The notes below the pieces were generated by a model. That model was not told the DNA's origin. It ran no database searches and worked only from the letters and a program-made list of their open reading frames with translations. A DNA stretch of 64,000 nt. Source: Epiperipatus broadwayi (taxonomy: Eukaryota > Onychophora > Udeonychophora > Euonychophora > Peripatidae). This document shows, piece after piece, positions 35,490 through 49,008 of the stretch. The translations under genes and the position numbers were made by a program. Numbering within the stretch: the first letter of the stretch is position 1; the number at the start of each line of letters is the position of its first letter. The stretch lies in contig JAQFVV010006717.1 in NCBI GenBank assembly GCA_028023455.1, positions 184,001 through 248,000 on the forward strand. Reading direction: 5' to 3'.

Positions 35490-38400
35490 AATTTAGTTAA
35501 GCTATTATGTTTTAGCTTATCATAATTAAGGTTTGCATTTTAATAGATTGTGTCTAGTTAAGTAATAACAAGAATGATATTATAAAGCATATTATAAATA
35601 ATTAAATAAGTCCCAAATATGATTTACTCCTCTTTAGTTTATGATATAAACTATTCGAGTTTAATTTGTAAACTAGATCACTTTAATCAATCCTTTTTAG
35701 CATGATTTACATATGCTAATCCACAAACTGGCATATAGTGGTTTCACAGATCGAAACTATAGATTAAGCACATAAGTTTAATTTAATATTTGATATTTTC
35801 GAAAGCATTATGAATGTGTCCTTATAACGCCTTGCTATATATAAATTATTAAAATGAGCTTCTAGTGTAAAGTCATCCCATTAGTATTAGTTCAGACAGC
35901 TCTTTTTAGAACTGGAATATGAGGGTCCAGAACTATATTTTAAGCTGGTCTGATCTTCCAAACTATATGTTCTTTATATTTTGTAATAGCAAGTCATATG
36001 CTCTGCAGGAACTGAGTACTTGGTACTGAATCCCATAAGTAATTACATGTTCAGGCCACAACCCTTATTTAGTTTATGTAGTGCCATAGTCTCTGAAGCT
36101 ACACTGCAAACCACCAGTTTATCCCTCCATACTATTATTCAGTTCAGCATTGATCTGAACACCAGATCTAGTTTATTTATAAACAATCTGCATAGGGAGC
36201 CTTTTATTACTCATTATGTAATTTTAATAAATAAGTTATATTTACTATTATCATTCTTGTAAACTTAACTCTTAGCAAACCTGGTAAGAATGACATAGCA
36301 TAATTCAGGCATGAATATAAACTATAGATAATAATACTAATTGTAATAAACTTAAAATTAAATGATTTAAAGTGCATTCTAAAGAAGAAACCTTGAATAT
36401 AACTCATTCATCATTGTAAGACATCTGCAAATATAAATCCCAATGCACTTCCATTGTATTAATTAACTTATAATTTAATAATTAAATATCTTAAAAAAAT
36501 TATAATAATGTTTAGTGTGTTAATCGCAACCATCCTAAATCTTATTTAAATATATTTTAATTTATTGTTAGTTATTAATATGTGCATTATGTAGCCAGCT
36601 ATATATATATGTGTGTGTGTGTGTTTAGTTACTTAATTACTAATTTATTCATTATTCCCTGAGATTTATACTTCACCCTTTACTACTGCCGGCTCGTGAG
36701 GTCGAATGTAATCTCATATCTGTCATCCATAGAATAGTAATTCACGGAATGTTAGTGAAGGAACTGAGGTGTGATCTGATTCGAGGGTCTCAACCCCTCA
36801 TCTAGATCAGCTTTGTAATAATTTGCAAAAACTCTGGATTTTTTAAAAAATCGTATATCATTTTTATTACGAAGAAAGTAATGATGTCAAATTAAACGTA
36901 ACTCTGGATTTTGTTGTGTGAATGTACAAATATTCCCATTACAATATATATTTATAATTTGATAATTGAAAAAGTGATAATTGACATACTCTGTACAATG
37001 AAAATATTTAGTTTAAATCAGGTGTGATACTGAAAATATTTATCAAATAATACGATATATCCCACCCCTCCCTATTATAAAGCGAAAAATTAAGCGAGAA
37101 TAAGAGAAGTCAAATCACGCTTTAAAAATTTTATTATTGCAATTTTTAAATACAAAAATTTGATAGAAAATAAAAATGGTATTTTGTCATTTCGCATCAA
37201 ATTTATAATAAAAATTATGCCCATTTTCATGAATGCTTGATGCAAAAGCAGGAATCGTTAAAATGCCAATTTTTTATTTACATATCTTATTGATTTAACT
37301 ACTCGCCACAATAGTTTACCATTTAAAAATATGCCAAACGTTTCTTGTATGTAATAAATTGTTGGGTGGAGTTCTAAACTCAACACATAAGAGTAATAAC
37401 TATTAAAAATTTAACTACATTTCTTTATTATATATAAATACCCAGCCTGCAATATATGTTCATATTAAAAAATTTGATACATGAATTGTTCTCTTTGTTT
37501 ACAAACCCTTCCTGAGTTAAAATTTATAATTTAATAAATAGGATAGTCAACTGGATTTCTTTGTCATAATATTATTTATGAACTGTTTGCGATCTTCACT
37601 ATCAGCATTCTAATACATTGGAGCATTAATAAATGCCATGCTGAAAATAATGGTATTTATGTATATACCACACTTCCATAATTTATAAATATCAAAAACA
37701 AACATTTGGATGAGATAGCATAGGAAATGAGTTGCAAATAAGTTACATTTCCAGAATCCGAAGAACTTACCAAATATACGAATAGTTCTAAATGAAAGTC
37801 AGATCTATTACACTTACAATATCACAGATGTGTGTATGAAGACCTTTAAGATACTAGTTTTATACAGAAAAGAAAGGATAGATTAAAACAAATTTAAAAT
37901 TAAACAGTACAATCTCAATTCAACAAGTATTGAGAAAAATCTACATTGCACATGGACTATTACCAATTGCATTTGCTTAATCAGTAAAAGACAAATTAGT
38001 GCTAGATAATTTTCTTTATGTTTCGCTCTGTATCTTTATCTATGGAGACATTATGGACAGAGGAAAGTTAACATGAAAAAATAGGCAGAAATTCAATATG
38101 CATTATAGTCTCTACCTCAAGTATTATGCTATGACAGCTTTTACAGTTTCCATATCACAATGTGTTACTAACCTATATGAGCCACATTTAATGTCTTCCA
38201 AAGTACATGTATTCTTTGTTAATCAAGAGCTCTTATAATATTGTGATATTTTACGTCTGACATGCAATAATAACACTGTTTTATTTGATTTGAAATACTC
38301 CTTATTAGTTAGAGAATTATTTAAAATTATAAAAAATGTAGACATTGATAAAAATGTATGATGGGTAATGAAAATAGGATAATATAAGTCCAGGAATAGA

Positions 38401-38609
38401 CTAATTAATTTTCAGCATATGATTTTCCTTCTTATATCAAGCTTTTGTCAATCTAAGTAAATTGATGATAAAGAGGAACTTCAAAAATTCACCAAAACGT
38501 TTTTTTGAAAAAAATTAAAAGAAAATCTATCTAATTCAATTGTTATCATTGGTATTTAGTTCTTGATTGAATTACTGACTGAATGCTTACATGTTGAAGT
38601 ATAATAGTA

Positions 38610-38613
<4 letters not shown>
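35458..38613. other. Spacer with microsatellites, no gene recognised
   Basis: TA/TG tracts lie at 35458-35489 and 36601-36624. A less AT-rich patch at 36660-36835 includes the small hairpin GAGGG-TCTCAA-CCCCTC, but no family is recognised. The frame at 36020-36262 has no known domain. Confidence 0.5.

Positions 38614-38671
<58 letters not shown>
38614..38671. repeat. (TA)n microsatellite
   Basis: Pure TA dinucleotides. Confidence 0.96.
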
Positions 38672-38673
<2 letters not shown>

Positions 38674-40156
38674 AAAAAGGTGAACATTTCACAAGCTCAA
38701 CAAGAAAAATGAATTACTATCACCTCATACCAAAATATCCATTTCTGCTTGCATAGTAAATTGATAGACAGAAGCTAATGGTTTTTAAATTAAAAATAAA
38801 ACAACTATTTCTGTTACTTTTCAGAAATGTTATCTTCTTATCATTTAACTATTTAACTATATAGATAGAGCATTTTTGTTGCACTTCTAGTATCATATAT
38901 TTGACTTGTACATTATATAATTAAAATTTTGAACTTTTTTAAAAAAAGTAAACTTAATTTATATCATTCTAAATACATTTATCTATTAATTGTAATATAA
39001 AGATTAGTATGAAACACATGTTTTAGGGTTTTTTTTTACATTTGTTTTCTTCTTCAAGGGTTGCTAATGTGATCATTGATAATTAACATGAAAATTTAAA
39101 GACAATACTACTACTATATGTTTAGAGAAAACATTGAGGTGACTTAATACAAAATTGACATATTGAAATGCTTGATACCAAAAAATGCATTAATGTTGCA
39201 GTAAATATTTTTAAAGTTTTTTTCAGAATATATAATATTTATATTGCTTTTTTTAAATTAAATTTCTGTGATAGAGTTATCATATTATTTATATAGAAAT
39301 TTAACTTGTGACTTTAAACAAATAAGATATTTTGTGAAAAAGAATAGCCAGAAAAAAAAATTTAAATCATTTTTTGACAAGCCTATCTTATGGCAAAATC
39401 ATACCTTCTGTTTTCAAAAAAGCAACACAAACAAGGAAATTCTTAGCACATACTTCCAATCAGTTATAATGCTCCAAAAACTTGAGCTGAGTCAAGCCAC
39501 TATGACAAAGTATTTTTAAACCAAATATTTATGTTCTAACTTAATAGCACTAAGTTAACTTTCAGTGACTTCTCATCAAAATCATAGTGCAATATTAATT
39601 AATTAACAATGATGGAAGAAGGCTGAATATATAGTTTATAAAATATGCAAATGATTGAAATCAGAAATGTGAATTATAAAGTCAGATGTTCCATTTTTTT
39701 GAAAAAGGGATGTGACACTCCTTACCTTTGAATAAATTCAGATGTTGCTCTATATGCTGGAGATAAGCATGAAATTTTATAAACTATTTGAGGAGTATGT
39801 TCTGTCTTTTGCATTTTTCAAAAGATTTTTAAGAGAGCGTGGTGTTCTGAATGCTGTTCGAGCATTGTCCAAGCAAATATTCCAGAACTTTGTTGATATG
39901 CTAGGAATATATGGAAAACTAATCCATGGCTTGGTTGTAATATAGTTGGTAGTGGCCTTGTTAATGTTCATATAATTTTTTTTACTATTTTTATTAATGT
40001 CAAATGTGTGTAGCTTATATCTGTAAAATCTTTGACATATTTTTCAACATGAAGTTTTCTATCAGCTTCATATTTACACAATTTTTTTGTTTTGATGTAA
40101 AAATCTCTTTTGCCCTGCCAGTTTATGCTCAAATGGCATGTTAGATTATCTCTTTC
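38672..40156. other. Spacer, possibly flank of the pseudogene that follows
   Basis: Frames at 39268-39519 and 39742-39945 look mildly coding (for example FFDKPILWQNHTFCFQKS) but match no family known to me and overlap minus-strand frames of equal quality. Confidence 0.35.
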
Positions 40157-40782
40157 TATGAAGGCAACTACCAGTTTTTTGCAGCTGATGAAGCAAATTT
40201 CCATGCTGAAACTGCTAAATATAATAACAAATTGATGGAAAAATTAGCACATGAAAATACAGAAGAAACATATGTAACTGAGAGTCAAATAACATCACCT
40301 CACAAAATATTATAAAATTATTTGATGTATGATACAATGTAAGATGAGAATGCTGATAATCTCTCTGATATGTCAACTTCTGATCAAGGTTTAGTATCAT
40401 TTTATGATGTAGCTGTACCCAGAGATGATAAACCAAAATCATCTGTGTCATCTGCATCATCCAACTGGGAGAATGTGCCAAAGTCATATTATCTTTATGA
40501 AGGAAAAGAGCAATTGGAAAATTATAATCTAGGTCATCTTTAAATAAAAAAAATCATCTCTCTTTGAGAAATCAGCCCGGATTGAATAAAAACCTACAAT
40601 AAATATTCCTGATATTAAAATAAGGGCTGCTAATATAGAGGTAGAAGTTAAAATCATTGGAGTAGTATCTGACCTAGAACCAGGTACCATCAAAAATTAT
40701 CATGGGAAAAGGTAATATGAATCTATACATATTGTAAATATAAATAATGAAAATTTATTATTACTGTAGAATAAAGAAAATA
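40157..40782 (+). pseudogene. Unidentified coding-like stretch with stops and a frameshift
   Basis: Frame 1 (40157-40543) reads YEGNYQFFAADEANFHAETA, then KYNNKLMEKLAHEN, then after two stops SDMSTSDQGLVSFYDVAVPR and SSASSNWENVPKSYYLYEG, ending at TAA. Frame 3 (about 40554-40715) continues with PTINIPDIKIRAANIEVEV then KIIGVVSDLEPGTIKNYHG, followed by AAAAGGTAATATG, which could be a splice donor. The amino-acid mix is balanced and less AT-driven than neighbouring DNA, so it was probably coding once. I recognise no domain. It may be a decayed host gene, a retrocopy or an element protein. Confidence 0.35.
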
Positions 40783-40968
40783 TAAAATGTGCAAGAATAA
40801 AAGGGTTATATTTAAATGGATAGTTTGAAATTGTTTACTAGTAATACATTTTTACAAAATATATTTATGACAAATATTTAATGAAACTTAATAAAAATAA
40901 TTAAATATATAGAAGAGTGTAAGATTTCCAGATTCTATGCATATTACAGTAATGATATGATGATAAAT

Positions 40969-41046
<78 letters not shown>

Positions 41047-42839
41047 AAAAATATAATATTGTGAATATTCAAATTAATGATCCAGGTATTTAAAAAAAAA
41101 TAATAAAGAAGTTTGTTGATCTTATTTGATTTTTCTTTTGCTTGATAGATAGAAAATGGAAGATCTTGGAAATACAGATTTAAATTGATCACCATGGCAA
41201 CCTAAAGCTTTTAAATAGAATTGTTTACTGTTGATTCTAGCTTTAAAATAATAAATTCACTATAATCAAACTCAGGAAAAACATATAGGCAAATAAATAA
41301 ATTTTGAAACAATTCAGTACAATATGAGTTTACTTAAATAGGATCAATATTTTTACATATTTCATGTATATTAATGCAGTCACCATAGTAACATTATTAC
41401 ATATAATTCAATGTTTTTGTGTTATGTATATTTGTTTATAAATTAATTTAACAAAATATTATTATTAAATATATATATATATATATATATGTAAATTATT
41501 TGTGTTTATAAAGTGAATAAAGGTTGTTATATTAATTTTGTATTTTGGTTTACAAATAATAAGAAAAATCTAATCGAATTTGGATTTAATTTCCATGTAT
41601 CCATTTTCTCCAAACTTCCATCGTACTTGAATGCCAGGTGGGAAAATTCGTTCTGTTTTATCATTTGGCATTGAGGTTTATTCCAGTAATATTCAGTGGT
41701 TGTTATGATACCAGAATGCCAGAAAGAGAACACATAAATAGCAGCCAACAGACTATAAGAGAAGCTATCGTCTTTTTGTAATCGACACAGACGGACCTAT
41801 TTTCTGTGTTTTTACAAATAAAAGTTTTTCAATTTTTTTGTGTTAAACCATAAAACATGAAAAAATAAGCTTAAATTATCTGCCCCTTCAATCTTTTAAA
41901 AGAAAGGCAGTTGCGAAGGATTTCCAAGGGAACGATAACAAAATGTAAAAAAAAAAAAAAAAAAGGAAACCTATAAGAAAAAAAATGCTTTATATAAAGA
42001 TCGGCTATTTTAGTTTTAAAAACAAAGATATTTCTGGTTTAAAGTTTGATGTATAACCACCGTTAGATTTGGATAGACATTTGGATAGACCGTGTCATGA
42101 GCAAAGGAACACAGGATCAACTGGATTAATTCACATCATAAAAAAAGGGGCTAATTAAATTGCACTCTCCTTTCTGGAAAAAAAAAGCACTGTTAGTGAA
42201 GCATTATAAAGTTCGAATTATTATTTTTGAAAAATAAAATTTCTCTTTGCATCAGAAAAACTGAAGTCAGTCAATGGACAAATAAATAGCGAACGGACAG
42301 ACTCATATATATATATATGGTATGATACTTTTTTTTATATAAAAATGTGCGCATAATAATTTTTTTTTACATGTATTTAAAAAGGTTGTGTATTTTATTT
42401 AAATTATCTTTAAGAGTAATATAATTTATTAAATGAAAATGATCGGAGAGATTCAAATATATCATATGATTTCATATTCATTTATCAGTTATTATTTTGA
42501 TAAACAAATAAACCTCAATCCCATCCTATTTAATATCTTTGATATCTGTTATATATAAATTTTTCAGTAAAATATCCAAAAGTCTCTCCATTCATTCATT
42601 CATTTTTTTTTATGTCGTTATTGTTGTCGCAACACATTTAGAGATACACATAGTAATTTTATCATTTTTATTTAGTCAATCAATTTGAAATATAAAGTAA
42701 TTTCCAATGTATTTTATAATTAATCTTGCCAATTTTCTTTTATATAATCCAATAAATTGAGTTAATTTAAATACCAAGACTACGCTTAATTATTTTGTTT
42801 TATTTGGATTGCATAAGATGACGTAGCTATTTAAATAGC
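40783..42839. other. Spacer with (TA)n tracts and an uncharacterised minus-strand frame
   Basis: (TA)n lies at 40972-41041 and 41468-41490. The minus-strand frame at 41748-41527 reads HLAFKYDGSLEKMDTWKLNP. I recognise no family and cannot say whether it is real. An A18 run lies at about 41947. Confidence 0.4.
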
Positions 42840-42883
42840 AAGGTTCAAACCCAGCTTGTTAAGTGAGCTAGAATATAAGATAT

Positions 42884-42948
42884 GTTAAACCACTAAACAT
42901 CACATGATCACTATCTCATAGTGATCATGTGATGTTTAGTGGTTTAAC
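42884..42948. repeat. Perfect 31-bp-arm palindrome, 3-nt loop
   Basis: 42884-42914 and 42918-42948 are exact reverse complements around CTC. The arms are the first bases of the two head-to-head repeat copies. Confidence 0.95.
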
Positions 42949-43193
42949 ACCAATCCTGCCTAATAGGATAATGGTGGCTATGGTTGTTAAAGAGCCAAAG
43001 ACACCAAAATGTATGGGTGCTGAATTGAGTTCAGACCCATATGACTATATAAGCTATTGAGCTTGGATTGAAAATATTAATAGTGTTTTCAATTTCATTC
43101 TCATAGTTTTGTAGTTAAATAGAGTTAAAAGGTGGGTGCTGGAGGGTTGCATTAGATCCTAAGATCTAGGTGCAGTGCTCTCAGATCCAAGGC

Positions 43194-43235
43194 TCCTCAC
43201 TGATGAAGGCCACAAGCCAGAAACTAGTCTGGGGA
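43194..43235 (+). ncRNA. Type I hammerhead ribozyme
   Basis: Stem I TCCTCA (43194-43199) pairs with TGGGGA (43230-43235), with one G-T pair. Box CTGATGA is 43200-43206. Stem II is GGC/GCC with a CACAA loop and one A-A mismatch at its base. GAAA is 43220-43223, the palindromic stem III ACTAGT is 43223-43228, and C17 is at 43229. All invariant core bases are present. The stem II base mismatch weakens it; as in the copies at 338 and 741, stem III suggests dimer cleavage. Confidence 0.7.
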
Positions 43236-43358
43236 TATTGGATGAGTAGGCATTAGATAGGGATTTTATGCAAAAGCCTTCTGGCATCCATTGATTGCTC
43301 TTGTTAGCACAAGATGGCACTACTATATGGAGAGTGTTGTTTTGTTTTGAATTGTTTA

Positions 43359-44559
43359 ATATAAGATATGGTATGTTTTGCTTATTAGTATTTTATTTTA
43401 TTCCCATATGAATTTTATATTTATATTTGCATTCGAATATTATATATATATATTATCATTTATCTTAGTTAATATTACAAAGTCAATCATTTCATGTTTG
43501 TCTGATTCCGTCATAAAAATCTAAATAGATCGTGCTTTATCGTTGGTTCAGAATAACTCGTCTTAGATATTTTTTTTAAACTTCTATAAAATGAAGAGAA
43601 CAAACTTCATTGACCGGTTTAATTGAATATTGTTTTGATTTGTATAAATATCAATTATAATCATGTGTTTTAATCATTGTCAACCAATTTTATATTCAAT
43701 TGTTTAAAGATTCAAATAAATAATACTAATACTCATAGGTGAATAAACATCCAATAGAAACTTAATATATCTTTTATGTAATGTGGTTGGGCATTGTAGA
43801 GTTAGAAATGAGCTAATAGAGTGTTAATAATAAATTCTAGTGAAGTATTCTATTTTAACATATAAACGAAGCAATAATTAAGTATCACTTTATTGGAAGA
43901 TATGAATAAATTATTTATATATTACTTTATAGCTTCTTATTAAACTAGACGCAGATTAATTTGTTTAACTTTTAAAGGAGTGCATAGGTTTTCAAAGTGT
44001 TTATAAAATGATATAAAAACTAGTTGATTTCAATAGAAAATTATTAATTAAATATTGGAGTAGAAGAATTGTGTATCGCTTATTGACACGAATGTTTATA
44101 CTTTCTATTTAGCGTTTATTAAACTAGATATATATTTGAGTCAAGTATTATTTTGTTTTGATATTTAAATAGTGTCTATATGTAAAAATGTTTTGTAAAA
44201 TACAATTATAGGTATTTAGAAGCTTATCCGTTAAGATAAAATGCAGCATCATTAAATAATGAAGTAGATTTAAATTACTACAATAATAATAGGTTAATAA
44301 AATATATATTGAAATCTGCTTTAGTTATCAATTGGATTTGATTTTCACTAGATTGCTAATCAAGTAGTTAGCCTAATCGTATATTATTGTCTAGGGCAAT
44401 AGTAGATGGTTTCGTTGCTCAGTGCAGTGTACTTTGTAATGTGGTGGATTTGTTGATGTCTGGAGCAGATAATCTCATTATTCTTTTGTTTCACATATCG
44501 CTTAAACAAATTGGACTTTAAGAGAGATTATTTGTGCTTAGTGATGGTTTATTACATAA
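43359..44559. other. Spacer, possibly a degraded LTR on its right side
   Basis: No gene. The sequence before the PBS-like site at 44560 could be an LTR, but no second copy is in the window to test it. Confidence 0.4.
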
Positions 44560-44577
44560 TGGCGACCCGATTGAGCT
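44560..44577 (+). promoter_or_regulatory. PBS-like sequence of a second LTR element (putative)
   Basis: TGGCGACCCGATTGAGCT follows TTATTACATAA. TGGCGACCC after a TACA-type end is a common LTR/PBS join in gypsy elements. Soon after comes an ATG frame (MAPTFGAFFLQFKWN, 44675-44720) that runs into TA repeats. Only one LTR side is present, so this is a weak call. Confidence 0.35.
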
Positions 44578-44640
44578 AGACTAGATTAATTTAAATTAGA
44601 TTTTAGATTTTTTTTATCAGATCAGATTGATCATCCTAAC

Positions 44641-44787
44641 CATCACCCAGCATTCATCAATTCAACCAGTTACAAAATGGCACCAACGTTTGGAGCCTTC
44701 TTTCTTCAATTTAAATGGAATACAGCATTCAACAATTCCATCGGTTACAATATATATATATATATATATATATAATTTTAATATATT

Positions 44788-44818
<31 letters not shown>
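44641..44818. repeat. Short direct repeat followed by (TA)n arrays
   Basis: CAGCATTCATCAATTC..GTTACAA and CAGCATTCAACAATTC..GTTACAA lie about 77 bp apart. (TA)n arrays at 44751-44774 and 44793-44818 follow. Confidence 0.7.
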
Positions 44819-44821
<3 letters not shown>

Positions 44822-46679
44822 CAATTATTGTACATCTAATGGTTTGTGGAAAAGTATATTTTCATGGATAGTGCAAACATAATAATATTTTACATGTGTC
44901 AATATTTTTGTCCTTTATAATGTCAGTTAACTTCAATAACCTGAAATGCAATTTTAGAATCTTTTTACCCTTTTTATTAAGTGACTAACTCTGTTCTTAA
45001 AACATTGATTTATTGACATGTAACATTTGTTTAGAAATTTCTCCACATAATTTTTTCAATGAATTACTTACAATTTTAACTGTTATTAAAACATAGCTTA
45101 TTATTTAAAAAATCAAAATTCATTATTTGTGTGTACATCCCAATTTCTTTGGTATACAAACTTGGAAAAACTTTGCTCTTTTCAAATTTGTATTAGTGGT
45201 GAATGATTTTAATACAGCAGCAAGTATTGTTTAAGTATTATTTACATATTTTTTTTTACATTTATCAAAGGGAAATTGTTATAGAATGTAGCAGTATTCT
45301 AAATTACACAAGCAATCATTCCAGAACCTTTCAAATCTTTATTTTTCTAGGGAGTACAAAAGTTTGTTTTTTGGTTTTTTTTTTTTTAAAAACAAAACTT
45401 TAGATGCAAACATTAATTTTAATGTTAAAGTAAAATCACATAAAGACTTTTAATGTTATACAACTTTTTTTTACAATAAATACCATTGAAATTTATAGTG
45501 ATGTAATTTGTAACAGTGGTCAATAATAAATATTATCTGAGTTGAGTAAAAACAAATCTTTCAAAGAATATTTATATGCAGTTTATTTAAACAAATTAAA
45601 AACATATAAAAATAATCAAATTTATTTTTAAAAAATAGTAATACATATTTTTTTATAATGTATAAAGACATAACTTATAGGTTTAGGCACTGTCATGTTA
45701 TTTATGACAAGTGTGCAATATATTTTTGTCTTTACCAATAGCATTTATGTAATCACAGAACATCATCTCCTATATTTTGGAAATCCCAATTAAGTATGAC
45801 TCTTGTACTACATCTCCATATGAAATAAAATGTTTGCTATAGATTGAGATTTCTCAGTAAGATATGAAAATAGATTTTTTAACAAAATACAGGAAAAGTG
45901 TTATGCTAATTGTTATATAAAGATGTCATGCTATGGTTGATATCTGTGGAATTTTTTTTGATGAAATATTTTATGTGGATCTCATCATTTTAAATAATTA
46001 TGTTGTTTATATAAAATAAAAAATAAAAAATTCCTTTTTAAATTGGGATAAATATTTAAAAATTGACTATCAAATTAAACTAGTAACAATTGTCTATGAC
46101 AATGAATAAAAATATTAAAAGTTCACAAAAATGTGTTGATGTGCAAAAATAACAAAGGCTTAAAGTCATAATCCTAACAAGATGATAGTTGAATAGATCA
46201 GTCAGATTCAATTTGACATAAAAATAAATTATTCAGTTCATAATTACAATTTGATAAAGAACACAGAACATAGAAATTAAAGCTTGCTAGTAAAATTAAA
46301 GAGAAGTTTGGTTAATTTTTATAGAAATGTAAGATTAATATATACATTGAAGGACTAACTTCATGTAATTCATTAAGATTGACATATAGTAGACATAACC
46401 CAGTAGGTAAAATATTTAAAAATCAGTTAGAAAAGACAAGACCCAAAAAACTTATTTGTTTAGCTGTATTGAAACTTTATAAATGTATAGAATCAAGCAT
46501 TATATACACAAATGCATAAATACAATAAATTATAACTGTGTGTGTGTGTGAGCAAGCATGTGAAAGTCTGAAACTTTATATAAATAATATTTAGTAATAT
46601 TTTATTAAACATTGTATTAGGCAAATTTTAATTTTCAATTTTAAATGATTTAATTAACTTTTATTTTAAATAAATAATT
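44819..46679. other. AT-rich spacer, nothing recognised
   Basis: No feature recognised. Confidence 0.55.
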
Positions 46680-47900
46680 TTTGAGTTAAATAAATTTACT
46701 TTTATAATTTTGTTAGAATGAAAAATATTGACAACGTAATTTAATTATAAATAAAAGTTATATATAAAATTTTGGAAAAAAATGTTTTGTAAAATAAGAT
46801 TTATTTAAATAATGTTGTAATAAGAATAATGTATAATAAGAATTGTATAATAAGAATAATGTATAATAAGAATTGTATAATAATGTATAATAAGAATTGT
46901 GGACTTAATTAGTGAAGTATTGAATAGCTTCACACTCTTAGATCTAACCACTTCAGCTTCACCTATTCATATATAAAAGTAGGTTGAAGTAAAGAAGGTT
47001 TCCCTCTTTTCTTCCTAGCGAAAGCTTGTGGCTAATACCTGTAGAGGTCCCTACCTTCGAATCTTTCAGATGCTTATTCCTAAAGGTTACAGCCTTAGTA
47101 AATATTACTTAAATAATAATGTGCGTTTAATAAAATTTATAATTTTAACTAATGTTAAGAAATATTTTTGCTTTAATCTAGAATCTAATATTAGGATGAT
47201 AAATATATTTTCTTTTTTAATTTTTCAAAAAAAAGACTTTATTGATTCTTGTTAAAACTTTATATATATATATATATATATTGTACTTTTATTTTATTGT
47301 ATAAAACTTTATATATATATATATATATTGTACTTTTATTTTATCATATATTATGATTAGTTATTATGCTGTTTTGAGAGGGAAATCGTTTAGTAATTTG
47401 AAAATAGTTGGACGTTATTGACTGTAGTTTAAAGTTAGTTCATCATTAACTCTGTAAATAAAGTGTAAATAAAAGAAAACTATCTCTAATTGTTTGTTTG
47501 AAACTAAAGTAAATTACCACATTTGTTAAAACAAATGCAAATTAAAATATTACTTAGCTTAAATAGAAAAAAATGTCTGAATAATCTAAAAAAATCTTTG
47601 ATTTCCCTACAATAATTGGAAGGACTTGACTCTAGTCAATGTTCTGTGTATATCTTTGATTGCCTTGGTAGATATTTTTATTAAGTTATACATAAATTTG
47701 CAAAATAGTTTTTTCCATCTTTGAAAATGAGTTTTTGTCAATATTGTTACTAGCTAACATCAAACAGTAAACATGAGTATTGTCATAAAAAAATGTCCTG
47801 AAAATATAAACAAATATATTTCCAGCTAAAAATTAAGTTACCCTATGCACAATTTAAATCGGAATATTGACAACAAAATACAAAATTATGTTTCCATTTT
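46680..47900. repeat. Dispersed repeat, copy 2, with internal tandem duplications
   Basis: Aligns with 17150-17960 in direct order. It is longer because of two local tandem duplications: an imperfect repeat of about 36 bp (AATAATGTATAATAAGAATT, 46815-46900), and a duplication of about 50 bp of AAAACTTTATA(TA)n..TTGTACTTTTATTTTAT (47253-47346). No coding frame is shared by the two copies. Confidence 0.55.
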
Positions 47901-49008
47901 GGAGATTTTATTATATTATGACAAAAATTGTCTGAGATGTTATGAAAATTAGAAACTAGAGAAGCTACAGTATTTATATAAAAAAGTTTCAGTTCAAAAG
48001 CAATTGTGTTATGTTTTTTTTTTATATTTAAGTTTATTAAATTTAGTAAAACTCTAGTAAAAAAAAACGTCATTTGAATACTTTCATTGCTACTATAATT
48101 TTACATGACTTTCTCTTAATCTTTTGGAAGGATGTGGTTAATTGGGGAGACACAAATATACTTTTTTTCTTAATTATAATTCTTTATCTTTGATGCATAG
48201 GTTCAATGGCATAACTAGCTGTGTGTTGTGTTTGTCTAGACATCAGTTTGATTATAATATACATTTTGGAGAATATGTCAGGTTGCCATGCACCCAAACC
48301 AATCTGCTTACCAAAATATTTTTATGTTTTTTTATGGTGACTTACAAATATTTAACAAAGTTCACTATTGAATATTCTGATTAAATAAAATTAAAGATAA
48401 TATCGCTCAAGTTTAGCAATATCCTTATTTTTATTGTTTGTAAAAAAAAAAAAAAACCTCTTTATATTTTTATATTAATATTTTCTAGTTTATTTGAAAA
48501 TAAATAAAACATCATGTATTTTATTATATAAATATTTTTTTAAAAGATAAATTTGTAATGTGTTTTATTTGTGTTTTTTTTTTATACATTTTGGTGCATT
48601 CTAATAATGAATGTATCTTTCAGATAAACACAACTTATGCTTAATTATTTTGCCAATGTTTTTCACAAAGTGAAACAGTTTTAATCTTGGTCCAAAGTAA
48701 AAGTAAAATTAATTCTTCTTAGAAAATCAATAAATATTTGATAATTTAAATTTGATTTAAAAATATACTAAAGTATCATCAAGACATAGAATTATAAATA
48801 TCTAGTATACAATAAATAATATTAACATGTTTACATTAAAGTGATATTATATTGTGTTATTTCATAGTAATATCTTACAAGCTTATTGCTCATTAGCCTA
48901 AAGTGGAAATAAATTGTGGATTTTAAACTATCATAAAAACAAAACAAAAGAGTAGCTAGTCAAAATGAAGCCATGAAAAAAATGAAATAGGACAATGTAA
49001 ATACATAC
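47901..49008. other. AT-rich spacer, nothing recognised
   Basis: No feature recognised. Confidence 0.55.

Larger units (their letters stand above)
42840..43358 (+). mobile_element. SINE-like repeat with hammerhead, head-to-head with an inverted fragment
   Basis: The right part (42918-43358) starts with ATGTTTAGTGGTTTAACA. It has a TGGCTATGGTTG (A-box-like) and GAGTTCAGACC (B-box-like) about 45 nt apart (42970-43045), then a hammerhead at 43194-43235. Its last 100 bp, the tail, match 5290-5378. The left part (42840-42914) is an inverted fragment with the same first 31 bp and, on the minus strand, GGGTTTGAACC as a second B-box candidate. No ORF. The family is non-autonomous: either a tRNA-derived SINE that carries a ribozyme, or a Penelope/retrozyme derivative. 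Confidence 0.55.

Noticed and set aside
36020-36262. 80-codon frame
   Set aside because: No motif, AT-driven composition and no supporting context.
40187-40225. CTGATGA..AGCA/TGCT..GAAAC resembling a hammerhead
   Set aside because: GCAG/CTGC could pair as stem I only by removing stem III; no palindrome and no cleavage triplet. It lies in coding-like sequence.
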